Source: Treponemataceae bacterium
GTDB taxonomy: Bacteria; Spirochaetota; Spirochaetia; Treponematales; Treponemataceae
DNA length: 64,000 bases
Direction: 5' to 3'
Assembly (NCBI GenBank): GCA_024402435.1
Contig: JAKSTU010000011.1
Coordinates: forward strand, 1-64,000
Part shown: positions 23,388 through 32,607 of the stretch, piece by piece
How positions within the stretch are numbered: the stretch's first letter is position 1
Layout of the letters: each line of letters begins with the position of its first letter
Notes under the pieces: model-generated
Databases searched by the model: none
Told to the model about the DNA's origin: nothing
What the model saw: the letters and a program-made list of their open reading frames with translations, nothing else
Translations under genes and position numbers: made by a program

Positions 23388-25106
23388 ATGGAGAAAAGTG
23401 CTCAAGGAAAAGCTCTGGACAGAAAAAAACTGCTTGCAGATCCTATTATGGTTACTGCAATCATCGGAATCTTCCTGTTTCTGCTGCTTTTCATTCTTTA
23501 TCCGCTGGCAATTCTGCTGGTGGACAGTGTGAATGTTGACGGACAACTGACTTTTTCTGTATTTGTCCGCATTTTTGGAATGACTACATTCCGCAAAGCC
23601 ATAACAAACACTTTGTGGCTTGGTCTTATTACCGGAATCGGCGCAACGCTGATCGGTTTTCTTTTTGCTTACGTTGACTCCTATGTTGATGTTGGTTCGA
23701 AATTTGTTCGCAAACTGTTCAATCTGGTTTCTACTCTGCCGGTTGTTTCACCGCCCTTTGTTCTTTCGCTTTCTGCAATTCTGCTTTTCGGGCGCACCGG
23801 TCTGATTACAAGAAACGTATTGAATCTTAATACAACAAACCTTTATGGTTGGCGCGGAATTGCACTGGTTCAGATTCTTACTTTCTTCCCAGTCTGTTAT
23901 CTGATGCTTAAGGGACTGCTCAAGAATATTGATCCGTCTTTGGAAGAAGCCGCGCGCAACATGGGTGCTTCCCGCTGGAAGGTTTTTACAACCGTAACTT
24001 TGCCTCTGCTGCTGCCTGGTCTTGGAAATGCATTCCTGGTTTCTTTCATTGAATCTGTTGCTGACTTTGCAAACCCGATGATTATCGGAGGAAACTTTGA
24101 TACATTGGCCACAACAATCTATCTGCAGCTGACCGGTGCTTATGACAAGAGCGGTGCTACTGCAATGGCCGTTGTTCTGCTCTGTATTTCAATGGGCCTT
24201 TTCATCCTTGAAAAATATTGGCTTGAACGCAAATCAGTTGCAACACTTACCGGAAAAGCAAGCCGCGGACGCACTCTTATGACGGACCGCAGCGTACGTG
24301 TTCCTCTTGTTACTTTGTGTACACTCATTACAGTTTTTGTTCTGGTCATGTATGCACTGGTTCCGCTGGGAAGCCTTTTCAAACTGTGGGGACGTGACTA
24401 CAGCCTTTCCATCAAATGGTATGAGTACATCTTCAAAAACAAGGGTTACCGCGTTTTTACTGATTCAATGCTGCTTTCGGTAATTGCATCTCCGCTTACA
24501 GCTCTTCTTTCAATGATGATTGCTTACCTTGTAGTAAAACGCAAGTTCAAAGGAAAGGGACTTATGGAATTCGTTGCAATGCTTGCAATGGCTGTTCCCG
24601 GAACTGTTCTCGGTGTCGGATTTATCCGCGGATACAACAGCGGTCTTTTCCATTCCGGAATAATGAGCGGACTTTACGGAACCGGTACGATTCTTGTAAT
24701 CGTGTTCATTGTACGTTCTCTGCCTATCGGTACACGAAGCGGTATTGCGGCTTTGCGTCAGATTGACAAATCAATTGAAGAAGCCGCATACGATATGGGC
24801 GCAGACAGTGCAACTGTTTTCGGTACTGTTACTCTTCCTCTGATCAAAGAATCTTTCTTCAGCGGTCTGGTTACCACTTTTGTGCGCTCAATCACTGCAA
24901 TTTCTGCAATCATTCTTCTGGTTACTCCAAGATTCCTTCTCATTACGGTCCGAATCAACGAGCATGCTGAAAAAGGAAACTACGGAATTGCCTGTGCTTA
25001 TGCAACAATTCTGATTATCATCACATATACGGCAATTTCTTTGATGAATGTTCTCCTTGCAAAATTCGGTACAAGCAAACCGATGACAGGCATTGAAGAA
25101 GAATGA
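23388..25106 (+). CDS. ABC transporter permease, fused two-domain (FbpB-type)
   Basis: The 572-residue inner-membrane protein starts at ATG 23388 with an AAGG site. It contains two tandem permease domains, each with about six membrane segments and its own EAA loop: SLEEAARNMGASRW in the first half and SIEEAAYDMGADSA in the second. Such fusion is normal for the iron(III) FbpB/AfuB family. It pairs with the upstream binding protein and the downstream ATPase to form a complete importer. An in-frame start at 23295 lies before the internal terminator and is not supported. Confidence 0.93.
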   Translation: MEKSAQGKALDRKKLLADPIMVTAIIGIFLFLLLFILYPLAILLVDSVNVDGQLTFSVFVRIFGMTTFRKAITNTLWLGLITGIGATLIGFLFAYVDSYVDVGSKFVRKLFNLVSTLPVVSPPFVLSLSAILLFGRTGLITRNVLNLNTTNLYGWRGIALVQILTFFPVCYLMLKGLLKNIDPSLEEAARNMGASRWKVFTTVTLPLLLPGLGNAFLVSFIESVADFANPMIIGGNFDTLATTIYLQLTGAYDKSGATAMAVVLLCISMGLFILEKYWLERKSVATLTGKASRGRTLMTDRSVRVPLVTLCTLITVFVLVMYALVPLGSLFKLWGRDYSLSIKWYEYIFKNKGYRVFTDSMLLSVIASPLTALLSMMIAYLVVKRKFKGKGLMEFVAMLAMAVPGTVLGVGFIRGYNSGLFHSGIMSGLYGTGTILVIVFIVRSLPIGTRSGIAALRQIDKSIEEAAYDMGADSATVFGTVTLPLIKESFFSGLVTTFVRSITAISAIILLVTPRFLLITVRINEHAEKGNYGIACAYATILIIITYTAISLMNVLLAKFGTSKPMTGIEEE

Positions 25107-25147
25107 CAAACGTCGCTTTCTTGCGATAATTTTTTATGAGGTTTTTT

Positions 25148-26230
25148 ATGGCTGAAAAAACAAATGCTCCCAAGGGAGTAAAACTGGATCATATTACAAA
25201 GATTTATAAGGATCCCAAAACAAAAAAGGATTTTGCTGCAGTTGATGACGTGTCTTTGGACATTGCTCCCGGAAGTTTCGTAACTTTGCTGGGCCCTTCC
25301 GGCTGCGGAAAAACAACGACACTGCGCATGATTGCCGGTTTTGAAAGCCCGGACAAAGGTGAAATTTACCTGGGTGACGAAGCAATCAATGAACTGACTC
25401 CCAACAAGCGCGATACTGCAATGGTTTTCCAGAGCTATGCGCTTCTGCCGCACTACAATGTTTTTGACAATGTTGCATATGGTCTGAAACTGCGGAAACT
25501 TCCCAAAGAAGAAATCCGTACAAAAGTTCTTGAAATGCTTGATCTTGTTGAACTTGGCGGAATGGAAGAACGCATGACAAATCAGCTTTCAGGCGGTCAG
25601 CAGCAGCGTGTAGCTTTGGCCCGCGCTCTTGTAATGCAGCCCGGTGTTCTGCTTTTTGACGAGCCCCTTTCAAACTTGGATGCAAAGCTCCGTGTGACAA
25701 TGCGTACTGAAATCCGCAAGATTCAGCAGCGTCTCGGAATTACAGCAGTTTATGTTACCCACGATCAGGCTGAGGCAATGAGTCTTTCTGACGAAATCAT
25801 TCTGATGCACAAAGGAAAAATTGCACAAAAGGGAACTCCTCAGGAAATATATTTCCGTCCGAAAAGCGAATTTGTTGCAGACTTCATCGGTGAAGTAAAC
25901 TTCCTTCAGGGAAAAGTAACTGCAGTTTCAGGAAACAAAGCAACTGTTGATGTCCGCGGATCTGTAATTGAAGCTGAAGCAGAAGGTTTTGCCGCGGGAG
26001 ATGACTGCAAGGTTGTTCTTCGTCCTGAATCTGCAAGCCTTTCTGACAACGGAATTATTCCGTGCAAAGTTATTCTTTCGACTTTCATGGGTGCTTATCA
26101 GTACTATCAGGTAATGGCCGGTGACACAATGGTAAAAATCACTGAATACAACCCGAAGAGCCGCCACATTTACAAGGCCGGGGACACAGCCTCCATTACT
26201 TTTGACAGTGCAAACCTGCATCTTCTCTGA
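25148..26230 (+). CDS. ABC transporter ATP-binding protein (FbpC/PotA-type)
   Basis: About 360 residues. Walker A is GPSGCGKTT, the signature LSGGQQQR, Walker B LLFDEPLSNLD and the switch His is in VTHDQAEAMSL. A C-terminal TOBE domain follows (about 275-360), with the segment VVLRPESASLSDNG. The start at 25148 has GAGG 6 nt upstream; an ATG four codons earlier lacks spacing. It energises the importer formed with the two preceding genes. A clear terminator follows at 26256. Confidence 0.95.
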   Translation: MAEKTNAPKGVKLDHITKIYKDPKTKKDFAAVDDVSLDIAPGSFVTLLGPSGCGKTTTLRMIAGFESPDKGEIYLGDEAINELTPNKRDTAMVFQSYALLPHYNVFDNVAYGLKLRKLPKEEIRTKVLEMLDLVELGGMEERMTNQLSGGQQQRVALARALVMQPGVLLFDEPLSNLDAKLRVTMRTEIRKIQQRLGITAVYVTHDQAEAMSLSDEIILMHKGKIAQKGTPQEIYFRPKSEFVADFIGEVNFLQGKVTAVSGNKATVDVRGSVIEAEAEGFAAGDDCKVVLRPESASLSDNGIIPCKVILSTFMGAYQYYQVMAGDTMVKITEYNPKSRHIYKAGDTASITFDSANLHLL

Positions 26231-26255
26231 GTAATCTGAAAATCTTGTGATTTTG

Positions 26256-26284
26256 AAGCCTGTCTTTTCGGCAGGCTTTTTTTT
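26256..26284 (+). terminator. Terminator of the ABC transporter operon
   Basis: AAGCCTG (26256-26262) pairs with CAGGCTT (26272-26278), followed by a run of Ts to 26284. Confidence 0.85.
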
Positions 26285-26389
26285 ATCTTTAATGCGAAAA
26301 CTGGTTTTGAATGGAATCCCGAAAAACCGGACCAATTTGCTGCGCAGAAGAAAACAGATTCCGGAGTTTTCAGAGCGGAGCGGATGCAT

Positions 26390-26418
26390 TTTACAGAGAC
26401 AGTGCAAATTGCTACAAT
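26390..26418 (+). promoter_or_regulatory. Promoter of galT
   Basis: TTTACA (26390-26395), 17-nt spacer and TACAAT (26413-26418) precede a short leader with GGGAG before the galT ATG. Confidence 0.55.
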
Positions 26419-26440
26419 ACAGACATAGGGAGAATATCTT

Positions 26441-27967
26441 ATGCTTTACGAAAATATTGACAGACTGGTGAAATATGGTCTTGCTTCGGGGCTTCTTGAA
26501 AAAGCGGATGCGGTTTATGCCCGCAATCAGCTTCTGGAACTGATGCACGAAAGTGACTATGCGGAACCTGTCGAAACAGAGTGCTGCTGTTCTGCAAAAA
26601 GTGCATCCGATGGGGATTACACCGGAAATCTTCAGCAGACATTGGCTTCTCTTCTTGACGAAGCCGTAAAACGGGGAATCATTCAGGACTTGATTTCAGA
26701 AAGGGATGTTTTTGATGCAAAACTGATGAATTGTCTTATGCCCCGTCCTTCGGAAGTACAGAAAAAATTTGCCGCACTGTATGAAGAAAACCCGCAGAAA
26801 GCCACTGATTATTACTACAAGCTGAGTCAGGACAGCGATTATATCCGCCGTTATCGCATTGTGCGGGACAAAAAATGGGTTGTGGACTCAGAGTATGGTC
26901 CCATCGACATTTCTATCAATCTTTCAAAACCGGAAAAAGACCCCCGCGCAATTGCAGCTGCAAAGAAAGCTGTTTCCACATCTTACCCGAAATGCCTTTT
27001 GTGCCGTGAAAACGAAGGATATGCCGGTCATTCCAATCATCCGGGCCGCTCAAACCACAGAATCATTCCCATTACAATCAACGGGACTGAGTGGGGATTT
27101 CAGTATTCTCCCTACGTTTATTACAACGAACACTGCATCGTTTTCAACGGAAAACATGTGCCCATGAAAGTGGAGCGGGCAACTTTTGCAAAACTTTTTG
27201 ACTTTATCCGTCAGTTTCCTCATTATTTTCTTGGAAGCAATGCAGACCTGCCAATTGTCGGCGGTTCAATCCTGAGCCATGATCATTATCAGGGCGGCCA
27301 TTACACTTTTGCCATGGAAAAAGCACCGGTAGAAAAAGAATTCGTTATTCCGGGTTATGAAGACGTAAAAGCCGGCATTGTAAAATGGCCTCTCAGCGTA
27401 ATCCGTCTCCAATGCGCGGATTCTGAGCGTCTGATTGATCTTGCGACTCACATTCTGGACAAATGGCGCGCTTATTCGGATCCGGATGCCTGTGTTTTTG
27501 CCGAAACTGACGGGGAACCGCACAATACGATTACACCCATTGCGCGCATGAAAGACGGTGAATTCCAGTTGGATCTTGCACTTCGCAACAATCTTACAAG
27601 CGAAGAGTATCCTTTGGGAATTTATCATCCTCATCCGGAATACCACAACATCAAGAAAGAAAACATCGGACTGATTGAAGTAATGGGGCTTGCAATTCTG
27701 CCTTCACGCCTTGAAAAGGAAATGAGCCGTCTTGAAGAACTGCTTGTTTCCGGCGGAGACTGGGAAAATGATGAACTGACTGCAAAACATGCTGATTGGG
27801 TAAAAACTTTTGTCAAAGATTATCCCCAGTTTACAGCTGAAAATACGGCCGGCATTCTTCAGAAAGAAATCGGAAAAACCTTTGTTCATGTTCTGGAAAA
27901 TGCCGGTGTTTACAAGAATAGTGCAGAAGGCCGCGAAGCCTTCATGCGTTTTGTTTCTGTGCTGTAA
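26441..27967 (+). CDS. galT: UDP-glucose--hexose-1-phosphate uridylyltransferase, class II
   Basis: The 508-residue protein matches the longer GalT type found in Firmicutes and spirochaetes rather than the 350-residue E. coli type. Clear motifs are FPHYFLGSNADLPIVGGSILSHDHYQGG cut here by its parts: the SHDHYQGG segment (nucleotidyl-accepting His region), and the C-terminal HPHPEYHN followed by KKENIGLIEVMG. It converts galactose-1-phosphate and UDP-glucose to glucose-1-phosphate and UDP-galactose in the Leloir pathway. No galK or galE is nearby. It has its own promoter and GGGAG site, and converges with a glycosyltransferase gene. Confidence 0.93.
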   Translation: MLYENIDRLVKYGLASGLLEKADAVYARNQLLELMHESDYAEPVETECCCSAKSASDGDYTGNLQQTLASLLDEAVKRGIIQDLISERDVFDAKLMNCLMPRPSEVQKKFAALYEENPQKATDYYYKLSQDSDYIRRYRIVRDKKWVVDSEYGPIDISINLSKPEKDPRAIAAAKKAVSTSYPKCLLCRENEGYAGHSNHPGRSNHRIIPITINGTEWGFQYSPYVYYNEHCIVFNGKHVPMKVERATFAKLFDFIRQFPHYFLGSNADLPIVGGSILSHDHYQGGHYTFAMEKAPVEKEFVIPGYEDVKAGIVKWPLSVIRLQCADSERLIDLATHILDKWRAYSDPDACVFAETDGEPHNTITPIARMKDGEFQLDLALRNNLTSEEYPLGIYHPHPEYHNIKKENIGLIEVMGLAILPSRLEKEMSRLEELLVSGGDWENDELTAKHADWVKTFVKDYPQFTAENTAGILQKEIGKTFVHVLENAGVYKNSAEGREAFMRFVSVL

Positions 27968-27993
27968 ACTCTGGTCGGGCTGCCTTTGTATGC

Positions 27994-29106
27994 TCAGCTG
28001 TTTTTGACACAGTCGGCAATTGCTTTGGCAGCATTTTCCGGGCGGTAATGCTTCTGGGCTTCGATAATCTGCTCTGTCAGAAAATGGTCGTTCAGAAGCC
28101 GGATGCCGCTTTCAACAGCATCAGCCACAGTATTGGCGCACAAAGAAAAATGATGTGCCAGGAAAAACTCTGCATTTTCGGTTTCACAGCCGGGAATCGG
28201 AGAAGTGTGGACAATGGGAATGCCTTTTGCAATGGCTTCAGTGCTTGAAAGACCGCCCGGTTTTGAAAAAAGCACGTCTGATGCGTCCATGTAATCTGAA
28301 ACCTGATCCGTGAAGCCGATCAGAACCAGTCTTTCATCATTGCCGAAGTTCTGCTGGGCTTTTGCAAAAAGTTTTTTGTTGTTTCCTGTAATCAGTACAA
28401 TTTTCGTGTTTTTGTCCGCTTTTCCAAGCAATCCCTGCACAATGTCAAAACTGTCACCGAATCCCATGCTGCCGGTCATTATGAGGATTATTTTGTTTTG
28501 CGGAAGGAATCCAAGTTTTCTTCTTGCGGTTTCTTTGTCTTTGGGTGCAAGAAATTTCTGTGAAACAGGAATTCCGAAAGGTCTGATTATTTTTGAGGGG
28601 ATTCCTTTTGCTTCAAATGTGTAGACGCTGTCTTCATGCGGTGCAAAAATCAGTTCTGCTCTGAGTTCTTCTGCCATGGGACAGGCTTTGTAATCCGTTG
28701 CCACAAAATAAAATGGCACACTGATTTTGTCATGCTTTTTCAGGTGGGTAAGAGCTTGACCTGCAAAAATGTGGGTACAGATAATTCTGTCAAAGTTTTC
28801 TGAATTGATATATTTTGCGAGAGCGCGGGAATAAATTGCATTTATGTTGTAAACCGGGGAATTCAATCCCAGCTTTGATTCGGGAAGATTCTGTCCCAGT
28901 TTGTAGATATGGCCGAAAAGTTCCGGCGTGTGTTTTACCATTTCGATATAAGAATCGCAGACAAGGTCTGAAAGTTGCTGTCCGCCGAATGAAAGTGCAT
29001 CTTTTATGATGCATTCATCACCTTGGACGTCAAAAATCTCTTTGAGTGCTTTCGCGGCGCTGTTGTGGCCTCCGCCTGTGTTGCAGGATAAGATAAGGAT
29101 TTTCAT
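27994..29106 (-). CDS. MGDG synthase-type glycosyltransferase (GT28), diacylglycerol glycosyltransferase-like
   Basis: The 370-residue protein begins MKILILSCNTGGGHNSAAKAL, the signature of the monogalactosyldiacylglycerol synthase N-terminal domain, and continues with a GT28 C-terminal domain containing VLFSKPGGLSSTEAIAKGIP. Relatives such as UgtP transfer a hexose from a UDP-sugar to diacylglycerol to make membrane glycolipids. Treponemes have glycolipids in place of LPS, so this role fits, but donor and acceptor are inferred. GGAGG precedes the ATG by 6 nt. It is a peripheral membrane protein without predicted transmembrane segments. Confidence 0.85.
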   Translation of the reverse strand: MKILILSCNTGGGHNSAAKALKEIFDVQGDECIIKDALSFGGQQLSDLVCDSYIEMVKHTPELFGHIYKLGQNLPESKLGLNSPVYNINAIYSRALAKYINSENFDRIICTHIFAGQALTHLKKHDKISVPFYFVATDYKACPMAEELRAELIFAPHEDSVYTFEAKGIPSKIIRPFGIPVSQKFLAPKDKETARRKLGFLPQNKIILIMTGSMGFGDSFDIVQGLLGKADKNTKIVLITGNNKKLFAKAQQNFGNDERLVLIGFTDQVSDYMDASDVLFSKPGGLSSTEAIAKGIPIVHTSPIPGCETENAEFFLAHHFSLCANTVADAVESGIRLLNDHFLTEQIIEAQKHYRPENAAKAIADCVKNS

Positions 29107-29221
29107 TTAAACCTCCAGTGAAAAATCAATATTCATGAATATAACTCCAGATTGCGCAAATTGCAATTTTTTCAATAATTGTATAGGATTAAAGAGATTA
29201 AATTTCTTTAGCGAGGCTTAT

Positions 29222-29533
29222 ATGGCTGGCGAAAAACGTACGATTGACGAAAATACACTGGAAGCTCTTCTGCAGCTTTCCCGCCTTGATCCGCAAAGTA
29301 CAAACATGACCGTACTCAAAGGACAGGTAGATCAGATTGTTGAATATTTTGATTTGCTTTCTCAGTTTGATGACAGCGAAAATCCTTATGATGCATATCC
29401 TGCAACTGTTGCAACTGCGTTGCGCGATGACTCGGTTGTTCAGGGGCTTGAAATCCCTGATGTGAAGAAAGTATCCGCCGAATTCATGGACGGTTATTTC
29501 AGAGTTCCCAAAGTTCTGGGCGAAGGAGCATAA
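29222..29533 (+). CDS. gatC: Glutamyl/aspartyl-tRNA amidotransferase subunit C
   Basis: This 103-residue protein starts MAGEKRTIDENTLEALLQLSRLD at ATG 29222; an in-frame ATG at 29135 gives a Cys-rich leader not seen in the family. LRDDSV near residue 75 is the typical GatC linker that wraps GatA and GatB. It stabilises the GatCAB complex, which amidates misacylated Glu-tRNA-Gln and Asp-tRNA-Asn. The order gatC-gatA-gatB with one-base gaps indicates an operon. Confidence 0.92.
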   Translation: MAGEKRTIDENTLEALLQLSRLDPQSTNMTVLKGQVDQIVEYFDLLSQFDDSENPYDAYPATVATALRDDSVVQGLEIPDVKKVSAEFMDGYFRVPKVLGEGA

Positions 29534-29534
29534 C

Positions 29535-31058
29535 ATGGCATTGAATCTTTCACAGATGCGGGAAGCCCTGCGTTCAGGCAGCACCACAAGCCGTACTTTG
29601 GTTCAGAACGCAATTGATGAATTTGAAAAGGACAAGACTGCAGCAATTCCGTTGAATGCTTTTCTTGAACTTTATGATGACATTCTTGATTCTGCTGACG
29701 CTGCTGATGCGGAAATTGCTGCTGCCCGCGAAAAAGGCGAAGCCGCACTTGCCGAACTTTTTGAGAAAAAACCTTTGGTCGGTGTTCCTTTTGCAGTAAA
29801 AGACAATATTTCCGTAAAAGGAAAAAAACTTACCTGTGCAAGTAAAATCCTGATGGGCTATCGTGCTCCTTACAATGCAACGGTAATCAACCGTCTTGTG
29901 GCTGCCGGTGCAATTCCGCTTGGCCGCTGTAATCAGGACGAATTTGCAATGGGTTCTTCAACTGAGTATTCAGCTTATGGCCCCACACGCAACCCGGTCA
30001 ACCGCGAATACGTTTCCGGCGGTTCATCCGGTGGTTCTGCCGCTGCCGTTGCTGCAGGTCAGGCTCCCTTTGCTTTGGGAACAGAAACCGGTGGTTCAGT
30101 CCGTCTGCCTGCAAGTTATTGCGGTATTTACGGTCTCAAACCCACATACGGTGTTCTCAGCCGCTGGGGTGTGGTTGCTTTCGGAAGCTCTTTGGATCAG
30201 GTTGGTGTTCTTGCCAATTCTCCTGCTGACATTGCACTGGCGCTTTCTGTTATGGCCGGTGAAGACTTCTATGATGATACTTCCGCTGATCTGCCTTGTG
30301 CTGCTGAACTTCGGGCTGAAACGACAGCCGGAAGCTTTGCCGCAATGAGCGATGCAGATCTTGCAAAACTTAAAATTGCTATTCCGCGCCAGTTCCTTGA
30401 GTCAAAAGGAATGGATCCGGGAGTGGCCGCTGTTTTTGAAGACACACAGAACTGGTTCAAGTCAAAGGGTGCAACTGTTGACATTGTGGACGTGCCGATT
30501 CTGGACACGTCAATTGCATGTTATTACGTCATTGCCCTTAGTGAAGCAGCCAGCAACCTTTCTCGGTTTGACGGAATCCGTTACGGAAACCGTCAGGATC
30601 CGGGCACAGGTTATGATGACCTTTACATCAAGACACGCAGTGAAGGTTTTGGTCCTGAAGTAAAACGCCGCATTGTCATCGGAAACTATGTTCTTTCAGA
30701 ACAGTTCAGCGGTGACTGTTACAAAAAGGCAATGAGCGTTCGTGCCCGCATGCAGCGTGAAATTGCAGAACTTTACAAGACATACGATCTGATCATCAGT
30801 CCTGTATGTCCTACTGCTGCTTTCAAACTTGGACAGAAAGTAGACGATCCTATGGCTATGTATCTTTCCGATATGTTCACGATTTTCGTAAACCTGTCAC
30901 GCACCTGTTCAATTTCTGTGCCGGCAGGATTCTTGCCGCCCGATGCTGACGGAACAAAACTTCCGGTCGGTGTTCAGTTTGCCGGCCCCATGTTTGGAGA
31001 AGGCCGCATCCTGAAAGTGGCAGCCGCATGGGAAAAGGACCACAAAGGAGAAAACTAA
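29535..31058 (+). CDS. gatA: Glutamyl/aspartyl-tRNA amidotransferase subunit A
   Basis: A 507-residue amidase-signature protein. The Ser-cisSer-Lys triad is visible: Lys in PFAVKDNIS, cis-Ser in GGSSGGSAAAVAAG and the nucleophile in GTETGGSVRLPAS. It generates ammonia from glutamine or asparagine for GatB. The ATG begins one base after the gatC stop, and gatB follows after one base. Confidence 0.97.
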   Translation: MALNLSQMREALRSGSTTSRTLVQNAIDEFEKDKTAAIPLNAFLELYDDILDSADAADAEIAAAREKGEAALAELFEKKPLVGVPFAVKDNISVKGKKLTCASKILMGYRAPYNATVINRLVAAGAIPLGRCNQDEFAMGSSTEYSAYGPTRNPVNREYVSGGSSGGSAAAVAAGQAPFALGTETGGSVRLPASYCGIYGLKPTYGVLSRWGVVAFGSSLDQVGVLANSPADIALALSVMAGEDFYDDTSADLPCAAELRAETTAGSFAAMSDADLAKLKIAIPRQFLESKGMDPGVAAVFEDTQNWFKSKGATVDIVDVPILDTSIACYYVIALSEAASNLSRFDGIRYGNRQDPGTGYDDLYIKTRSEGFGPEVKRRIVIGNYVLSEQFSGDCYKKAMSVRARMQREIAELYKTYDLIISPVCPTAAFKLGQKVDDPMAMYLSDMFTIFVNLSRTCSISVPAGFLPPDADGTKLPVGVQFAGPMFGEGRILKVAAAWEKDHKGEN

Positions 31059-31059
31059 G

Positions 31060-32589
31060 ATGGCAATCGAAAAATACAGAATCGTAATCGGATGCGAAAT
31101 CCATACCCAGCTTACAACAAAAACAAAGGCTTTCTGTGCCTGTGAAAACCGTTATGGCGGTATGCCGGATTCCCGTGTGTGTCCTGTTTGTCTCGGATTG
31201 CCGGGTGCAATGCCGAGAATCAGCCGCGGATATGTAGAAATGGGTGTCGTTGCCGGAACAGCATTGAACTGCAATATTGCCCGGTTTACAAAATTTGACC
31301 GCAAGCACTATTTTTACCCTGACTTGGCAAAAGGTTATCAGATTACACAGTATGACATTCCCCTCTGTACAGACGGACATGTTGATCTGCCTTATGTAAA
31401 GCTGCCTGAAACCTGCAGACCCGGTGGAGACGTCTACTATGACAAGACATTTGCCGGAGAAAACAACAATATTGACAATCTGTACAAACGCGTCCGCATT
31501 GAACGCATCCACTTGGAAGAGGACGTAGGAAAAAGTCTGCACCTTGAAGGAAAACACAGTTACATTGATTACAACCGCTGTGGAACTCCGCTTATCGAGA
31601 TTGTCACAAAACCTGATATGAACAGCCCTGAAGAAGCTGCTCTTTTTATGGAAACAGTTCAGGAAATCCTGCGTTATGTGGGTGTTACAAAAGGTAACCT
31701 TGAAGAAGGAAACATGCGCTGTGACGCCAACATCAACCTTACAATCTGGGAAGACGGAAAGGAATACCATACGCCCATCAGCGAAATCAAAAACCTGAAC
31801 TCATTCCGCTCAATCAAAGATGCCTGTACATACGAAGCCCAGCGTCAGCTTGCAGAGTTTGACCGTTCTCCTTTCAATCCCGGATACAAGAACACAATGG
31901 GTTGGGATGAAGTAAACGGCCGCACAGTGATTCAGCGTACGAAAAACAGTTTTGTTGATTACCGCTTCACAACTGAACCTGACATTAAACCATTCAGTCT
32001 TTCTGAGGAATTTGTTGCAGAAAACGCAGCAAAAGTTGGTGAACTGCCGGAAGCAAAACGTAACCGTCTTAAGAAAGATTTCGGGCTTTCTCAGTTTGAC
32101 GTTGACACAATCACCTCCAGCCGCGAACTTGCTTTGTGGTTTGAAGAAGCTGCTGCAAAATCAAAGGATGTAAAGAAAACAGCAAACCTTATTCTTGCTG
32201 AACTTCTGGCAGTTCTCAATGAAAAAGAACTGACTGTAAGCGAACTTGAAATCACTCCTGCACATATTGCGGAACTTTCCAATGCAAGTGCTGACGGAAA
32301 AATTACAAGCAAGCAGTGCAAGGAAGTTTTTGCAGAAATGATGGAAACAGGAAAACGTCCTGATGAAATTATTGCGGCAAAAGGCATGGTAGTTGTTACT
32401 GACACTGATGCAATCAGCGGATTTGTTTCACAGGTAATTGCAGAAAATGCAAAAGCCGTTGCTGATTACAAAGCCGGAAAGACAAATGTTGTCGGTTGGC
32501 TTATGGGTCAGGTAATGAAAAAATCCGGCGGAAAAGCAAATCCGAAAACCGCAACAGAACTGCTTAAAGCGGAACTGGAAAAACTTTAA
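31060..32589 (+). CDS. gatB: Glutamyl/aspartyl-tRNA amidotransferase subunit B
   Basis: The 509-residue protein shows the GatB signatures GCEIHTQL, CPVCLGLPGAMP, RKHYFYPDLAKGYQITQYD, LEEDVGKSLH and EGNMRCDANI, plus the C-terminal tail domain (YqeY-like) that binds tRNA. It activates the tRNA-bound Glu or Asp with ATP. It is the third gene of gatCAB and is followed after 18 nt by a short aminotransferase-like gene. Confidence 0.97.
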   Translation: MAIEKYRIVIGCEIHTQLTTKTKAFCACENRYGGMPDSRVCPVCLGLPGAMPRISRGYVEMGVVAGTALNCNIARFTKFDRKHYFYPDLAKGYQITQYDIPLCTDGHVDLPYVKLPETCRPGGDVYYDKTFAGENNNIDNLYKRVRIERIHLEEDVGKSLHLEGKHSYIDYNRCGTPLIEIVTKPDMNSPEEAALFMETVQEILRYVGVTKGNLEEGNMRCDANINLTIWEDGKEYHTPISEIKNLNSFRSIKDACTYEAQRQLAEFDRSPFNPGYKNTMGWDEVNGRTVIQRTKNSFVDYRFTTEPDIKPFSLSEEFVAENAAKVGELPEAKRNRLKKDFGLSQFDVDTITSSRELALWFEEAAAKSKDVKKTANLILAELLAVLNEKELTVSELEITPAHIAELSNASADGKITSKQCKEVFAEMMETGKRPDEIIAAKGMVVVTDTDAISGFVSQVIAENAKAVADYKAGKTNVVGWLMGQVMKKSGGKANPKTATELLKAELEKL

Positions 32590-32607
32590 AAAAAGGATTA
32601 TAGACCG

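Noticed and set aside
30877..31770. Long minus-strand open frame of 297 codons inside the gatA/gatB genes
   Set aside because: It is antisense to two unmistakable, conserved genes, has a cysteine- and phenylalanine-rich composition typical of shadow frames, and no ribosome binding site.
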